From the NCBI RefSeq assembly GCF_013368755.1, contig NC_049565.1, positions 1,736,001-1,800,000 on the forward strand: a stretch of 64,000 nucleotides of DNA. Reading direction: 5' to 3'. Below the pieces are notes generated by a model that saw only the letters and a list, made by a program, of their open reading frames with translations, did not search any database and had not been told where the DNA came from. Made by a program: the position numbers and the translations under genes. Shown piece after piece: positions 9,697 through 21,760 of the stretch. Numbering within the stretch: position 1 is the stretch's first letter; each line of letters begins with the position of its first letter. This DNA comes from Talaromyces rugulosus (taxonomy: Eukaryota > Ascomycota > Eurotiomycetes > Eurotiales > Trichocomaceae).

Positions 9697-12600
9697 ATGG
9701 ATTGTTCGGACAAGCAGGAGCCCATCGCTATTGTTGGTGCGGCATGTCGCTTTGCTGGCGAGGCGTCATCCCTGGGCTCACTATGGGATATTATCAGCAG
9801 GGTCAAAACTGGTTACTGTCCAGTTCCCCGCGATAGATGGGATAGCAATAATTGGTACCACCCTGACCCAGATCGAAAAGGTGGCATTAGTTCACAGCAT
9901 GGGTACTTTCTTCAGCAAGACATCAGCCACTTTGATGCCCCCTTCTTCTCGATAACAGCAAAGGAGGCTGCCGCCATGGACCCGATGAAGAGGATGTTAC
10001 TTGAAGTCAGTTACGAAAGCATTGAGAATGGTAAATATGACCCTCTCCAAGTCGTTCAAGAAGAGCTTGACTCTGATATATAAGGCTATAGCCGGTATCC
10101 CCGTCGAGGATCTTATGGACAGCCGTACGGGTTGCTACGTCGGTTGCATGACAAACGACTATGAAATGATCTCCTTGCACGATATTTACGATATAGGACA
10201 TCCGGCAGCAACGGGTCTAAGTGAAGCAATGACCGCTAATCGAGTCTCGTGGTTCTTTGGTTTCAAAGGTCCGAGTTTGACACTTGATACCGCATGTAGC
10301 TCCTCGCTATACGCTCTTCACCTTGCATGTCAGTCACTAAGACTGAAAGAAACCAACATGGTAAGTCGGGACACAAACGTATTGCACGAACTGGTAACTA
10401 ACTTGATTCTGTTAGTCACTGGTCGCTGGAGTGAACCTCATGATCAATCCCAATACCTCGCATCAGTTGACTGCAATGCATATGCTTAGCCCTGAGGGAA
10501 TCTCTCACACATTCGACGACCGTGCTAATGGCTATGGCCGAGGAGATGGTATTGGCGCCATGGTCATCAAACGTCTGTCAGATGCCATTCGCGATGGCGA
10601 CACCATCCGTGCCGTTATTCGAGGTTCTGGCATCAACGCCGACGGCAAAACACCCAGTATTACACAACCCAGTTCCACAGCACAAGCCGAATTGATAACT
10701 CAGACCTACGAGGATGCAGGCTTGGATCTATCAGAGACGGGATATTTTGAATGCCACGGCACAGGGACGCCAGTCGGCGACCCTCTTGAACTGACTGCTA
10801 TTGCCTCGACCCTTGGTGCAGCAAGGCGTGCAGCTGGAAAGACTCCTCTCTACATTGGCAGTATCAAGCCCACTGTGGGTCATACAGAGGGGTGTGCTGG
10901 CCTGGCAGGAGTATTTAAGTCGATCTTGCTACTGGAAACAGGAATGCTGGTTCCCACATACGGCGTAGAACGGGTGAACCCGAAACTGAAGCTGAACGAG
11001 TGGCATCTTGCTCTTCCACAAGATGTGGCAAGATGGCCGGCACAGGGGTTGCGTAGAGTTAGCGTTAACTCATTCGGCTTCGGTGGTGCCAATGCTCATG
11101 TTATTCTGGACGATGCTTACCACTACCTCCAAGAAAGGGGTCTAACTGGTAAGCACAACACAGTCATACACGACGAAGATTCGGATTCTCCTTTAGCTCT
11201 TCCGAATGCACCACTAGAAAACGGATTACTTCACGACGTATCCAAAAAAGTATTTGTCTTCAGCGGCAAAGACCAAGCTGGAGCCAAGCGTGTCTCTGAG
11301 GGCCTAAACACATGGTTGCAAAGAGATTCAAAGCACACTCATGCCCCATATTTCTTGGAGAATCTTGCATACACACTCGCGCTACGTCGCACACACCTAG
11401 AGCACAGGACCTTTGTTATTTCTAGTTCGCTGTCAGAGCTTACAGAAAGACTATCGAAAGGGTTGCCAACAGCCACTCGATCACAACGTCACGGCGATAA
11501 CCTTGTCATGGTGTTCACAGGGCAAGGTGCTCAGTGGCCAGCAATGGGACGCGAACTTTTCGAGAATCCCATCTTCCGACAAAGCGTTCAAGTTTCACAG
11601 TCTCATCTCGAGAGCTTGGGCTGCCAGTGGAATGCTATGGAGGAGTTGAGTAAGATGCCCAACCCAAACATCAACCTTCCAGAGTACAGCCAGCCCCTCT
11701 GCACAGTGGTCCAGGTCGCACTGGTTGACCTTCTTCGCTTCTGGGGGATTTCACCAACAGCAACCATTGGACACTCGAGCGGGGAGATTGCCGCCGCCTA
11801 TGGCGCATCGCTTCTGACTCACTACAATGCCATAAAGCTAGCCTACGTCCGAGGTCTCAGTTCCGCCTCCGTGTCCAAACAAGGCGCAATGATGGCAGCT
11901 GGTATTTCTCATGATGATGCTGAGATGTACCTTTCCCAAGTTGCACCCGGATCTGCAGTCGTGGCTTGCATCAACAGTCCCTCCAGCGTGACACTTTCTG
12001 GCGATGTCGACGCCATAGAAAAGCTGGAAAGTCTGATTTCTGGCGATGGGAAATTCGCCCGCAAACTAAAGGTCACTACAGCGTACCACTCACCTCACAT
12101 GCGCGAGGTCTCACCGTCCTATCTCGAGATGATTGGTGATATATCATTGAAGCAGATAGAGGAGGCGAAGGACCGCAGAAGCAACAGCACGGTCATGTAT
12201 TCATCGCTTACCGGGTCTATGATCTCTTCTGCCAAAGAATTGAACGCCCAGTATTGGGTTGACAATATGCAGAATCCCGTACAATTCTCACAAGGTCTCT
12301 TGGCATTGCTGAAGCACAAGAAAGTTGCGCCAGGCGGTACTCGTTCAGTGGCTGTACAATGGGGAGGTTTTCTCGAGGTCGGGCCCCACGCAGCTCTCCA
12401 AGGACCGTTGCGACAGATCATTGATGTGAGCAACAACAAGTTCGCCAAGTCTGCACCCTACATCTCTATGCTAGTTCGTGGAAAGGACGCACTGGAGACA
12501 TCACTGAACGTCGCCGGAGTACTTTGGACTGCGGGTTACAAGGTAGACATGGGTGCTGTTAACGACAACAACAACAAAAGCAGCACCCCTCAGATGCTTT

Positions 12601-15600
12601 GTGATTTGCCCTCTTACCCCTGGAATCATACAAGAGGCTTCTGGCACGAATCATATTTGTCTCGCTCTTATCGTTTTCCTCCAGATGTACGCAGTGACTT
12701 TCTGGGCATGCCAGAAGATTCCCAGAGTAGCTACGAGCCACGATGGAGGAACTACCTGCGAGTATCCGAAAACCCATGGATTGAAGATCATACAATTACG
12801 GGAACCGTGCTCTACCCCGGGGCTGGCATGCTTGTCATGGCCTTGGAGGGCGTACTGCGAACCAGTGACTCGTCTAAGACTGTTGAGGGTTTCCGGATGA
12901 CCGATGTCACATTCGAACGCGGGCTAGTGATATCTTTGGATGATGGGTCGCCCGTGGAGACACGAACAAGTTTACACCCGCACAGTATGAAACCTGACTC
13001 GTGGACCTTCACGGTCTACTCGATGACCAACGGCTCTCCGTGGACGAAGCACTGCACTGGAACCATTGCTCTCGTATACAAGCAGGAAGCAAGCGAAGTG
13101 GAAGAGGAAAGCGTGGATGCCTCGTGGCAGAGACAATTGGGTCTATATAAGGCCTTGCTTTCCGAAGCTGATGACTCCGCGGCTACTATCGACGTTAATG
13201 AGTTCTATCAAAATCTGGACTCCATTGGCATGCAGTACGGCCCCGCATTCCGTAATGTTAAGACACTCACGGCAGTGCCATCTAAAAACGCCTCCTACGG
13301 ATCTGTGGCTGTTCCAGACACCAGGTCGACAATGCCCAAACATTATGAGTCTCCCCATGTCATCCACCCAGCAACCCTAGACTCTATATTCCACCTAGTG
13401 ATTGCTTCCCTCGATGCCGGCTGGCCGAAACAAAGTGCAGTGCCTTATAGTATCGAAGAGGTTTATATCGCCAGTGATCAGCCACAGGAACCCGGGGCGC
13501 TCTACTCTGGTTATGGTCGCGTGTTGTCCAAAAGCGGTCATGAGATCAACACTGAAATGTTTGTATCTGATCAAGAGTGGGAAAAGCCAAAGCTTACGAT
13601 CAAAAATTTTGCCCTCCGTCAGGTCACATCTGGAGAGGGCTCTGAAACGGCTGGTACCGCATTGTCTAGGGCCATCAAGAACTGTGCGAGGATCACCTGG
13701 GTTCCCAATCTCGCTTTCTTAACTGGCAACGAGGATCTTACGAAGTTCATATCATTGTCCTCCTCATCGTCTGGGAAAGCGACTGTGTTGATCGACACCT
13801 GGCTAGACCCGGTGTTCCTAAAGTCGTCGAACAGCACCGTACTTGTTGCTATGTTTGATGAGTCCGAATCTAGCATCGATATTCTCCTTGGCCTTAAGAA
13901 CCGAACATACGGGCCAAAAAATATCATTGCCTTCGCTACATCGGAGTTGGGATTGCAATTGATGCGAGCCACGCTTGGTGAAGGAGTTGAGGAGGGAACT
14001 ACCATCACCTATAAATGGCTGCCCGAGAGCGAACTTCTCCAGACACTAGGCCCCGAAGCCAACGATATTGTCATTGGCCTGGGAGTTCCCGACATGGCCC
14101 AGAACGCTGCGACACTTGCCAAGCTGGCTCCACTGGCGTGTCTCACAGCTCATGCTGCTAGTCAGTCAGATAAGGGAGTAGTTGACGTCACTGTCCCTAG
14201 AAGCGTGTGCGTTGGCCATCTAGCGGAGGAAGATGCGACCTACGTCCTGTTCGCATTAAGAACTACGAGTTCGCCATCGGTTGAACTGCCTGGTTCCGTT
14301 GTGCTTCTCTTGCCTACATCACCATCCGACGCCCTTGGTATATTTGCTTCCACAATCCAGACCAAGCTTGAAAGTTCCGGTGTGTCTGTCTCGCGAACCA
14401 ATCTGACTACAAGCGGCGTGGCTACACTTGGCGGAAAGTCTGTCATCTCTCTCCTCGAGATTGACAGGCCACTGGTGTATGCCTGGGACGAAGAACAATT
14501 CCGAGCCTTCAAGACACTCGTCTCTACGGTCAGGCATCTTTTCTGGATTACTCACGGTAGTGTGCTTGAAAGTTGGGCCAACGGTGTTGAATTCGCAGCA
14601 AGCCAGGGGTTGTTCCGAGTGATGCGCAACGAATACCCTATGGCAATTCTGCCGTCTCTCGATCTATCCGCTGTCGCCGACATTTCTAGTGTCCAATACA
14701 CAGATATAGTTCTCAATGTTTGGCGAGCGACTCTGGCCGAGGACGTAGAAGAAATGGAATACGCTGAAGGTAACGGTGTGATTTATGTTCCTCGTGCCAC
14801 CGAAGATGCTAGCTTCGACTACGAACTACAATTGGCAAGTAATACGGCGAAACCCATCCTATCTACGTTGGGCTCTCTAGGAAAGCCACTGAAAGTGAGC
14901 GAGAGTACAAACGATGCCCAAGGTTGTATCTGGATTCCAGACGAAGATGCCGAGTTACCACTTGAAGTAGGCCAAATCGAAGTCAAAGTTGAGTATGCTG
15001 GAGTTGGAACTAGCCAAACAATAAACTCCGTTCACCACGCTGTTGGCGTAGTTACTCGTCGATCTGACTCGGTGGTCAAGGCATTGGATATTGGACAACG
15101 GGCCATCGTCTTCTCTTACGCTACTTCAAGGACCCATGTTCGTCAAAACCAAGACCTGGTGGCACCACTCCCCGACGGCCTTGAGCCGCAGGAGGCTGTT
15201 GCACTCGTCGAGCCGTTGATGGCTGCACAGTATGCGCTTGTCGAGATAGCTCGTCTGGGTCACGGCCAGGCATTGCTGCTAGACAACGCAGCCAGTGCGG
15301 TCGGACAAGCCCTGATACAAGTAGCCAAAACCATTGGGGTCCGTGACATCTTTGTTCTAGCCCACGGCAGAGCAGAGCGAGACATGCTTGCTGGCCGGCT
15401 TGGGATTCCTACAGACCACATCTTCGATCCAGCCCTGGGTAATTTCGTGCCGCTCATCCAAAGTGCTACCCAGAACCGTGGCGTTGATGTTGTTGTTAGC
15501 CAACAGTCTGGGTCACATGTCTCCAGAGCCATGTCCATTCTAAGCGACTTTGGCCAGTTCATCGACATCAACAATTATAATAAAGAGACATTCAACAGAG

Positions 15601-17101
15601 CGCTTCTTCCAGCCTCAAAAACCAACGTGACTCTCGCTCGCATCGACATGGCTGCTGTGATCCAAGGCAGACCAACTATCGTCAGCAAACTCTTCCAGCA
15701 GGCCTTCACCAAGTACATCCTCCAAGGACCTTGCCCGTTGACTGTGCTGCCCGTCACCAATCTTTTGACCTCAATGAACAACAGCATCCAAACCGAGAAG
15801 GCTGTCGTGGTGTCCTTGAACGATACAAGTCCAGTGCTCATGTATGCACCCCCAGCCAAAGAATTGAAGCTTGACAGTGAGGCAACATACGTTCTCGCTG
15901 GCGGTCTGGGTGCTCTTGGCCTGGATATTACTAACTGGATGATCGAATGTGGCGCCAAAAATCTAGTTTTCCTGTCTCGATCGGGCGGGTCAAAGAATCA
16001 AAAGGACCTGCAGAAATTCGCTGAGCGTTCTGTACGAGCTGAAGCATTCAAGTGCAATGTCAACGATGCTGCTAGTGTTGCCAAAGCATTCGAAACCCTT
16101 AAGGCTAGTGGTAGGAGGGTTGCTGGCGTGATCCAATTAGCCATGGTTCTCGAAGACGGCATTTTTGACAACATGTCTTTTGGTCAGTGGCAGCATGCGA
16201 TTGAGCCGAAAACCAAAGGCTCAAGGAACCTCTTGGCCAACCTCTGGCCTGCTGATAAACCATTCTTCATTTTGCTGTCGTCCATCACCGGTGTTATTGG
16301 CAACACGGCACAGGCCAACTATGCCTCTGGAAATACTTATGAGGATGCCTTGGCACATCACGCTCGCACCCATCTCGGAATCAACGCTACCAGCATTGAC
16401 GTCGGCTTGGTCTCCGATTCCTCGCACTTTACCACAGCCGGTGAGTTTGGTGACCTCGCCAGCTATCTGGGCAGGTACCAGCACGGTTGGCGCGGCTTGC
16501 AGACGAACCTAGAAGAGCTCAGCATCGTAATGCGAACTATTATGCGAGGCTCCACCACAAACGGACAGGGTACGATCCCGGCCCAGGTAGTGCTAGGTCT
16601 TGGCGACCGTATTGAGCACAACGAGAGCAACACTGGAGGCTTCTCGAGAGATAAGAAGTTCGAGCTCCGTGTCATTAAAATCGGAGAACAAGCCGGGGGC
16701 AGCAATGGAAAGCAAGATGTGGGCACCCTCTTGTCTATCGCGAAGAGTATGGCAGAGGCTGCATCCGCCGTGGAAGAGAACATCAAAGAACTGGTTGCTG
16801 CGGCCATGGGTGTTTCTTTGGACGAGGTGGATTCCCAAAGGCCACTCTATGACTATGGCGGTAAGTTATGACTCTATCCCTTTTTCCTACGGTTTTTGTT
16901 TGTCTATAGGGAACAACATAACTAACAAGTTTTGCTACAGTCGATTCGTTACAGGCTGTTGAGATTCGGAATCGCGCCCAGAAGAACATGCGAAGTGATA
17001 TTTCAGTCTTTGATGTTCTGAGCGCCATGCCCCTAGCTGATGTAGCCGCCAAGATAGCGTCCAAGAGTCAGTTAGTTAAGGTGACTGCGAGCGAAGATTG
17101 A
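9697..17101 (+). CDS. Highly reducing iterative type I polyketide synthase (KS-AT-DH-ER°-KR-ACP)
   Basis: Predicted 2402-residue PKS in four exons (9697-10030, 10092-10360, 10416-16860, 16941-17101), all introns GT-AG and in phase. KS: DTACSSS with Cys180, His315 (ECHGTGTPVGD) and His357 (GHTEG). AT: GHSSGE with Ser655. DH: His993 in DHTITGTVLYPG and Asp1190 in HPATLDS. KR: cofactor loop GGLGALG near 2030 and Tyr2170 in QANYASGNTYEDA. ACP: GVDSLQ with Ser2352 on the last small exon. I find no methyltransferase core between DH and ER. The ER (about 1715-2020) is altered: the usual glycine-rich GGVGQA loop reads SAVGQA near 1830, and the substrate-binding LNFKD-type segment is missing. There is no thioesterase domain, so release needs the neighbouring hydrolase. 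It is the core enzyme of the cluster; the product is not identified. Confidence 0.95.
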
Positions 17102-17579
17102 TCGTTTTGTCGTATGCAACATGAAACGGCACGGTCACCTATATATATGTATTTTAATAGAAAATGTATTTGCATAGCGATTATATTTTAATAAGGATAA
17201 GCCACTTTGGCCTTGTTTCATTTTGCTTGTTTAGCGTTAAACCCAAGCATGGAGTCAATATGAATATTGAATCGATACTTCCGGTTCCACTTCCCGTCAA
17301 TCTCTTATTTCGTTCTAGTGTGTGTTCTTTATTATTTTAATTGGTTAGTCTAGAATTATGCCTAGATTGGATAATAGACGTAATGGCTTCCTATCTACCT
17401 GATATAGACTACATATTGGTCTCTTATAGTTATATGTCAGTGGCCTAATCCTTTAATGCGTCCTGTCATTTTGTACATCGTAATAGATTTCATATCTTGT
17501 AATAGGCCTACTTTGGCTAACTTACTCATATATCGTCATAGAATTCATTACTAAAAACTTGTTGCTCTTAAAATACGTT
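17102..17579. other. AT-rich intergenic stretch downstream of PKS
   Basis: Probably contains the PKS 3' UTR and terminator. It is AT-rich, with no recognisable coding potential beyond the reductase relic that begins just to its right. Confidence 0.5.
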
Positions 17580-18130
17580 ACCGACTCCAACGTCTGGAAG
17601 GATAAGTGAATATGTAGGCCAGAGCGACTATATTAGAGAGAGCCTGGCCGCTAGTGCCGATGCCAATGCCGACTCCCAGCGTAGCAGCTTGCTCAAAACT
17701 AAGATTGGGTATCTTGATCAAAATATCTTCCTTAGCCACAACGTAGTCTCCAAAGGCACTATTCTCTAAATCTTTACTTATAACATAAAAACACCATTAG
17801 CACCTCTTCCAAAGACCTATACAGAAAGTCGTTCCTGTCCCCGAAAAAAGAGATGCCTACGCTCTAAAGGTAGCCTCACACACTCCATCGCCTTATAATT
17901 GTTAGCCACATTAGGACCAACTTATTCGATGACTCCCGCGAAATCTATTCCTAGATATGTTCCCACAGCGGATCCCTGGTCATCGTATATGCTCTCCCCC
18001 AACCCGTTGGATTCAGGGCCACAGCCTTCGTCTTGATGAGGACATAAACTGGTAGGAACCTTGGCTTTGAGATAGACTAAATTTCGACTTTGGTTCAAAA
18101 CAAGTGTTTTTGCGGTGACCTTGTCTGACC
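17580..18130 (-). pseudogene. Decayed, truncated LovC-type trans-enoyl reductase
   Basis: Read on the minus strand from 18130 down, successive frames give segments characteristic of fungal trans-acting enoyl reductases: KTLVLNQSRNLVYLKAKVPT, then VYVLIKTKAVALNPTGW, then GTYLGIDFAGVIE followed in frame by a stop and VGPNV, then AFGDYVVAKEDILIKIPN and LSFEQAATLGVGIGTSGQAL. The segments are in family order but need several frame changes and contain in-frame stops. The C-terminal NADPH-binding half is missing. I therefore call it a dead relic, not a gene with introns. It sits between the PKS and the efflux transporter, where a functional trans-ER gene would be expected, and the adjacent PKS has a degenerate ER domain. 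Coordinates are approximate. Confidence 0.8.
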
Positions 18131-18841
18131 AGTGAAGAAAGGTATCCTGGCAGAGCGAATTAGGTCGGTTCATTCTCCGGTAAGAGGACAAACAAGGACC
18201 AATGCCGAAGAAGCCAGTTATAGCAGTACTAGCAATCGTTAATTTTTTTTTCGTCTACGGTATGCCACCCTCAATAGGTTCCAGTTGAAAATCTACTTGT
18301 TTGATAAACCTGCTTCTACCTCCGTACCACGTTATGGATTACCATACTTCGTACGGGGTCCGTAATTCCTCGGTTAGTTTTAAGAAAGTCCCCATTAGAA
18401 AATAAGAAAATACGTACTCCGTACCGGATTCAATTCTCGGACATGGAACGGACATGGAACTCGGCCCCAGCCATTTACGGATAGTATTACATATAGTATA
18501 TACGTACTAGTCCTAGTATAGTCTATAGTAAAGTTTTGATCTACACGATCTCCAGGATCCATATTCGGCTTATCTGGAAATGGCTGCCGAGTTTCTTTCC
18601 AGGCCTCCAGTGCCCCCACCGGACACCCCCAAAAACCAACCCTAACCCCCACCGGGAATATCCACCTTTCGCTACTTACTGTTGTATTCTCCCATCCGAA
18701 TGGTAGTAGTCCATTTCCTGTCCTGAGTACTACGATACTCGTCCCTCACAGTTTGACTAAGAAGCTTTGAGCGGCTAATCTCACCACCCCAACTGAGCAC
18801 CGTATTCCATCTCCTTATCAAACGTTGCATCGTGCGCAATC
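18131..18841. other. Intergenic / promoter of the MFS gene
   Basis: No gene supported. The stretch contains several CGTAC/CCGTACC-type words around 18320-18430, which might be regulator sites, but I cannot assign them. Confidence 0.4.
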
Positions 18842-20677
18842 ATGGGTTTAGAGATCGAGTCCATGCCCGTCATCGACAAATATGGCTCAACTACTACGAC
18901 AGAACAAGAGGCAGGAGACAGCGCTGCCGAAGTCGTACAGATAAGCAATCCTCGGTGGCTCAGTGTATGCATTGGGCTATACCTAACCTCGTTCCTATAT
19001 GGACTAGACTCTACGATTACCGCCGACGTGCAAGGACCGATTCTGGCTTCTCTCGGTGACTTGCCTCTGCTGCCATGGGTAGGTACTGGGTTTCTGCTCG
19101 GCTCCGTCGCCACCACCTCGCTTTTTGGCTCCCTGTACACAAAATTAGAGGTCAAATGGCTGTACGTAGGCAGCATCGTCACTTTCGAAATCGGCAGTGC
19201 CATTTGCGGTGCAGCTCCCAATATGAACGCCATGGCTGTCGGTCGAGTCGTGGCAGGAATAGGTGGAGCAGGCATGTATCTTGGGTAAGCACAATTAATA
19301 ATAAAGATGCACCACTACTTTACAGTTGAGTCGAGAAGCTGACCCATCGAGCAAGAGGTATGACCTACATCGCCATCTTTACGACCCCAGCCCGACGGTC
19401 ACTTTACACTGCCTTGGTCAGCGCGTGCGTCTTTCCCATCTAGTACTTAGTAGCCTTGATGGTGAAAAATGTTGAAATTGACACCCCCATTATAGATTCT
19501 GGGGTCTGGGCTGTCTCCTTGGACCTGTCATCGGTGGGGCGTTTGCTCAGAGTAAAGCAACTTGGCGTTGGTGAGTTTAGAGCAACAAGACTCTGAGCAA
19601 GTTTGTTTTTCATGAGCTTATCTTGCAATATAAAAAAGGTCCTTCTATATAAACCTCGTTCTCGCAGCAGTAACTGCCCCGATCTACATTGTCTCGTTCC
19701 CGCGCCACGGTGCACATTGCGACGAAAAGATCCTGCCACGGATTAAAGATCTGGACTGGCTTGGCGCATTACTCAATGCCACAACATACGCTCTCTTCAT
19801 AACCGCGTGCACATATAGTGGCGCTGAGTGGCCGTGGGGCTCGGGCTCCGTCATCACCCTCTGGGTCATGACTGGGGTCGTCACCATTATCTATATGCTT
19901 CAACAATGGACTGCTTTCTTGACAACCAAAGAAGATCGGGTCTTTCCGGTTTGGTGCCTCAAAAGTCGGTCTTTGGTTCTTTTGTACATTGCGACTGCTG
20001 GCGGCAGTGCTGTCCTCAACTTCAACATCTACTACCTTCCTCTCTTTTTCGAGTTCACAAAGGGAGATGGCGCTATCAAGGTTGCGGGTCGACTTCTGCC
20101 CTTCCTATTCCTCATGATATTTTCTGCCCTTCTATCAGGGGCTCTTTTGCCCAAACTCAACCTTTACGCCGCTTGGTACGTCATTTCCGGCATACTAGCC
20201 TTGGTTGGGAGTGTACTCATGTTCTTAATCTCCACTACAACCCCTCCGGGAAATATTTATGGATTTGAGGTATTGGTTGGGGCTGGATGTGGTCTGTCGC
20301 TATGGGTTGCTTACTCGATTGCCCTTGTTAAATCCCCGGCCGATAAGGTAACATCGGCCCTCGGCTTCATCAACGTAGCACAACTAGGTGGTGGAGCTTT
20401 GGCATTAGCTATAGCAGGGACAATCTTTCAGAACGTCGGTTTCGATAACTTGCAAAGCGCCCTCGATGGGAAGGGGTATTCCTCCAGTGAGATTCGTGCA
20501 GCACTTGCCGGTGGATACTCCTCTATCATCAGCGACAGCACTCCTGAGGTACGTGCTATCGCATCAGATGCTATCGGCAGAACTATAGCCCATACCTATG
20601 GCATATCAATCTCAGGGGCTGCTACGGTATTGGTAGTAGGGCTTTTGATGCGGTGGGAGAAGGTGAAAATGGTCTGA
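18842..20677 (+). CDS. MFS efflux transporter, DHA2 (14-TMS) type
   Basis: Drug:H+ antiporter-like membrane protein in four exons (18842-19284, 19356-19424, 19496-19570, 19639-20677). Introns of 71, 71 and 68 bp keep the frame. An N-terminal cytosolic tail of about 40 residues precedes the first helix. The A-like motif is not fully clear, but GRVVAGIGGAGMYLG and, across the third exon, FWGLGCLLGPVIGG are the conserved motif B/C region of DHA2 transporters. The later helices include NFNIYYLPLFFEF and GFINVAQLGGGALALAIAG. Such proteins sit in the plasma membrane or vesicles and export secondary metabolites. Its place between PKS and regulator supports export or self-protection for the cluster product. 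The two tiny internal exons are inferred from splice signals and family conservation, so their borders are slightly less certain. Confidence 0.88.
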
Positions 20678-21760
20678 AGTACATATGTACCCAGAGACGA
20701 TTGTATTAGAATGACTTGGGGCAAACAGAAAAGGACTATGTTTCGAGCAAAGAAACGGGTAGCTGTTCAAATGCTGTGGAAGTTATGAGTTTTGGTGTAC
20801 ACTTTTGGATTACTTCGACCACACCACATTCAGTATTATAAAAAGTTTAATATTTCTTAGATTCATATTATTATTTAATATAATTATACTTTATTAATTT
20901 TAACATTATAATCTATTGATTTAACTATAAAAATTGTTAGTCTTGAACCAATCTTGGATGTTCATCTCTTAGGGCCAGTTCCATATCAGCAAGATATCAA
21001 ACTTTGGCGAGATGAGCCATTGCGGCCTATGTTTTTGCAGAAATGTATTTAATCTTCTACCGCCATAAATTAAGCTTGTTCCGCAGGCGCGCGATTAGCA
21101 ATCTCATGACTCACGGTATCTCCCCTCCTATGCATAATCACTGGCTTGCTTGCAGAACCCCGCACTTGCGAATCTGAAAAGCTGGGTGTCAATTCTCCAA
21201 ACCTATACGTGAGTAATGATTAGGATTGCCTTATCAACGGAAGGATTACAACTCCCTAGCCTGCTCTAATGAATGGTTTTGATCCGTCACACCACGGATT
21301 GAGAATCACCTCATTGGCTAACCGCTTCCTTGATTTTATACAGGAACCACGGCGGGGAAGCACAATGGAGGACATTGGGGAAGCCGATGAGAATGTCCTA
21401 CAATATTAAGGGAAATGTTGGCTTTTAAGCCGAATGGAAGACTCACTGCTATGGAATCATTGAGTCTCAATGGTTGCTGAGATGGGCTGTGCTAATACTC
21501 GGAAAAGCAGCCGTATAATCATGAGGAGATTATATAATTTGACAGGAAAGATTGTAACCCTAGTATAGTAGGCAAACATCAATAAATTAAAGATAATATA
21601 CACGGAAGAAGAGCGCAAAAAAGAAGAGGTGCGTGCGTTTTATTCATTAAGGACGTCAAAATTAGATGAAATGAGAACAGATCCACAGCTAAAGGCACAA
21701 GTCTCTAGATCATGACCTTTGTACATGTCGATATTATTATATACTTATCTATCATAGCCA
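20678..21760. other. Intergenic between MFS and regulator, AT-rich in part
   Basis: This 1.1-kb gap lies between 3' ends of convergent genes. It contains an AT-rich segment (20840-20940) and a short open stretch at 20942-21052 (LEPILDVHLLGPVPYQ and so on) with coding-like composition but no start codon. That stretch may be a gene fragment; I cannot identify it. Confidence 0.35.

Noticed and set aside
10431..16871. Stand-alone PKS reading frame beginning at a GTG
   Set aside because: It is the large third exon. Two small 5' exons and one 3' exon carry the KS active-site Cys and the ACP Ser, and join in phase.
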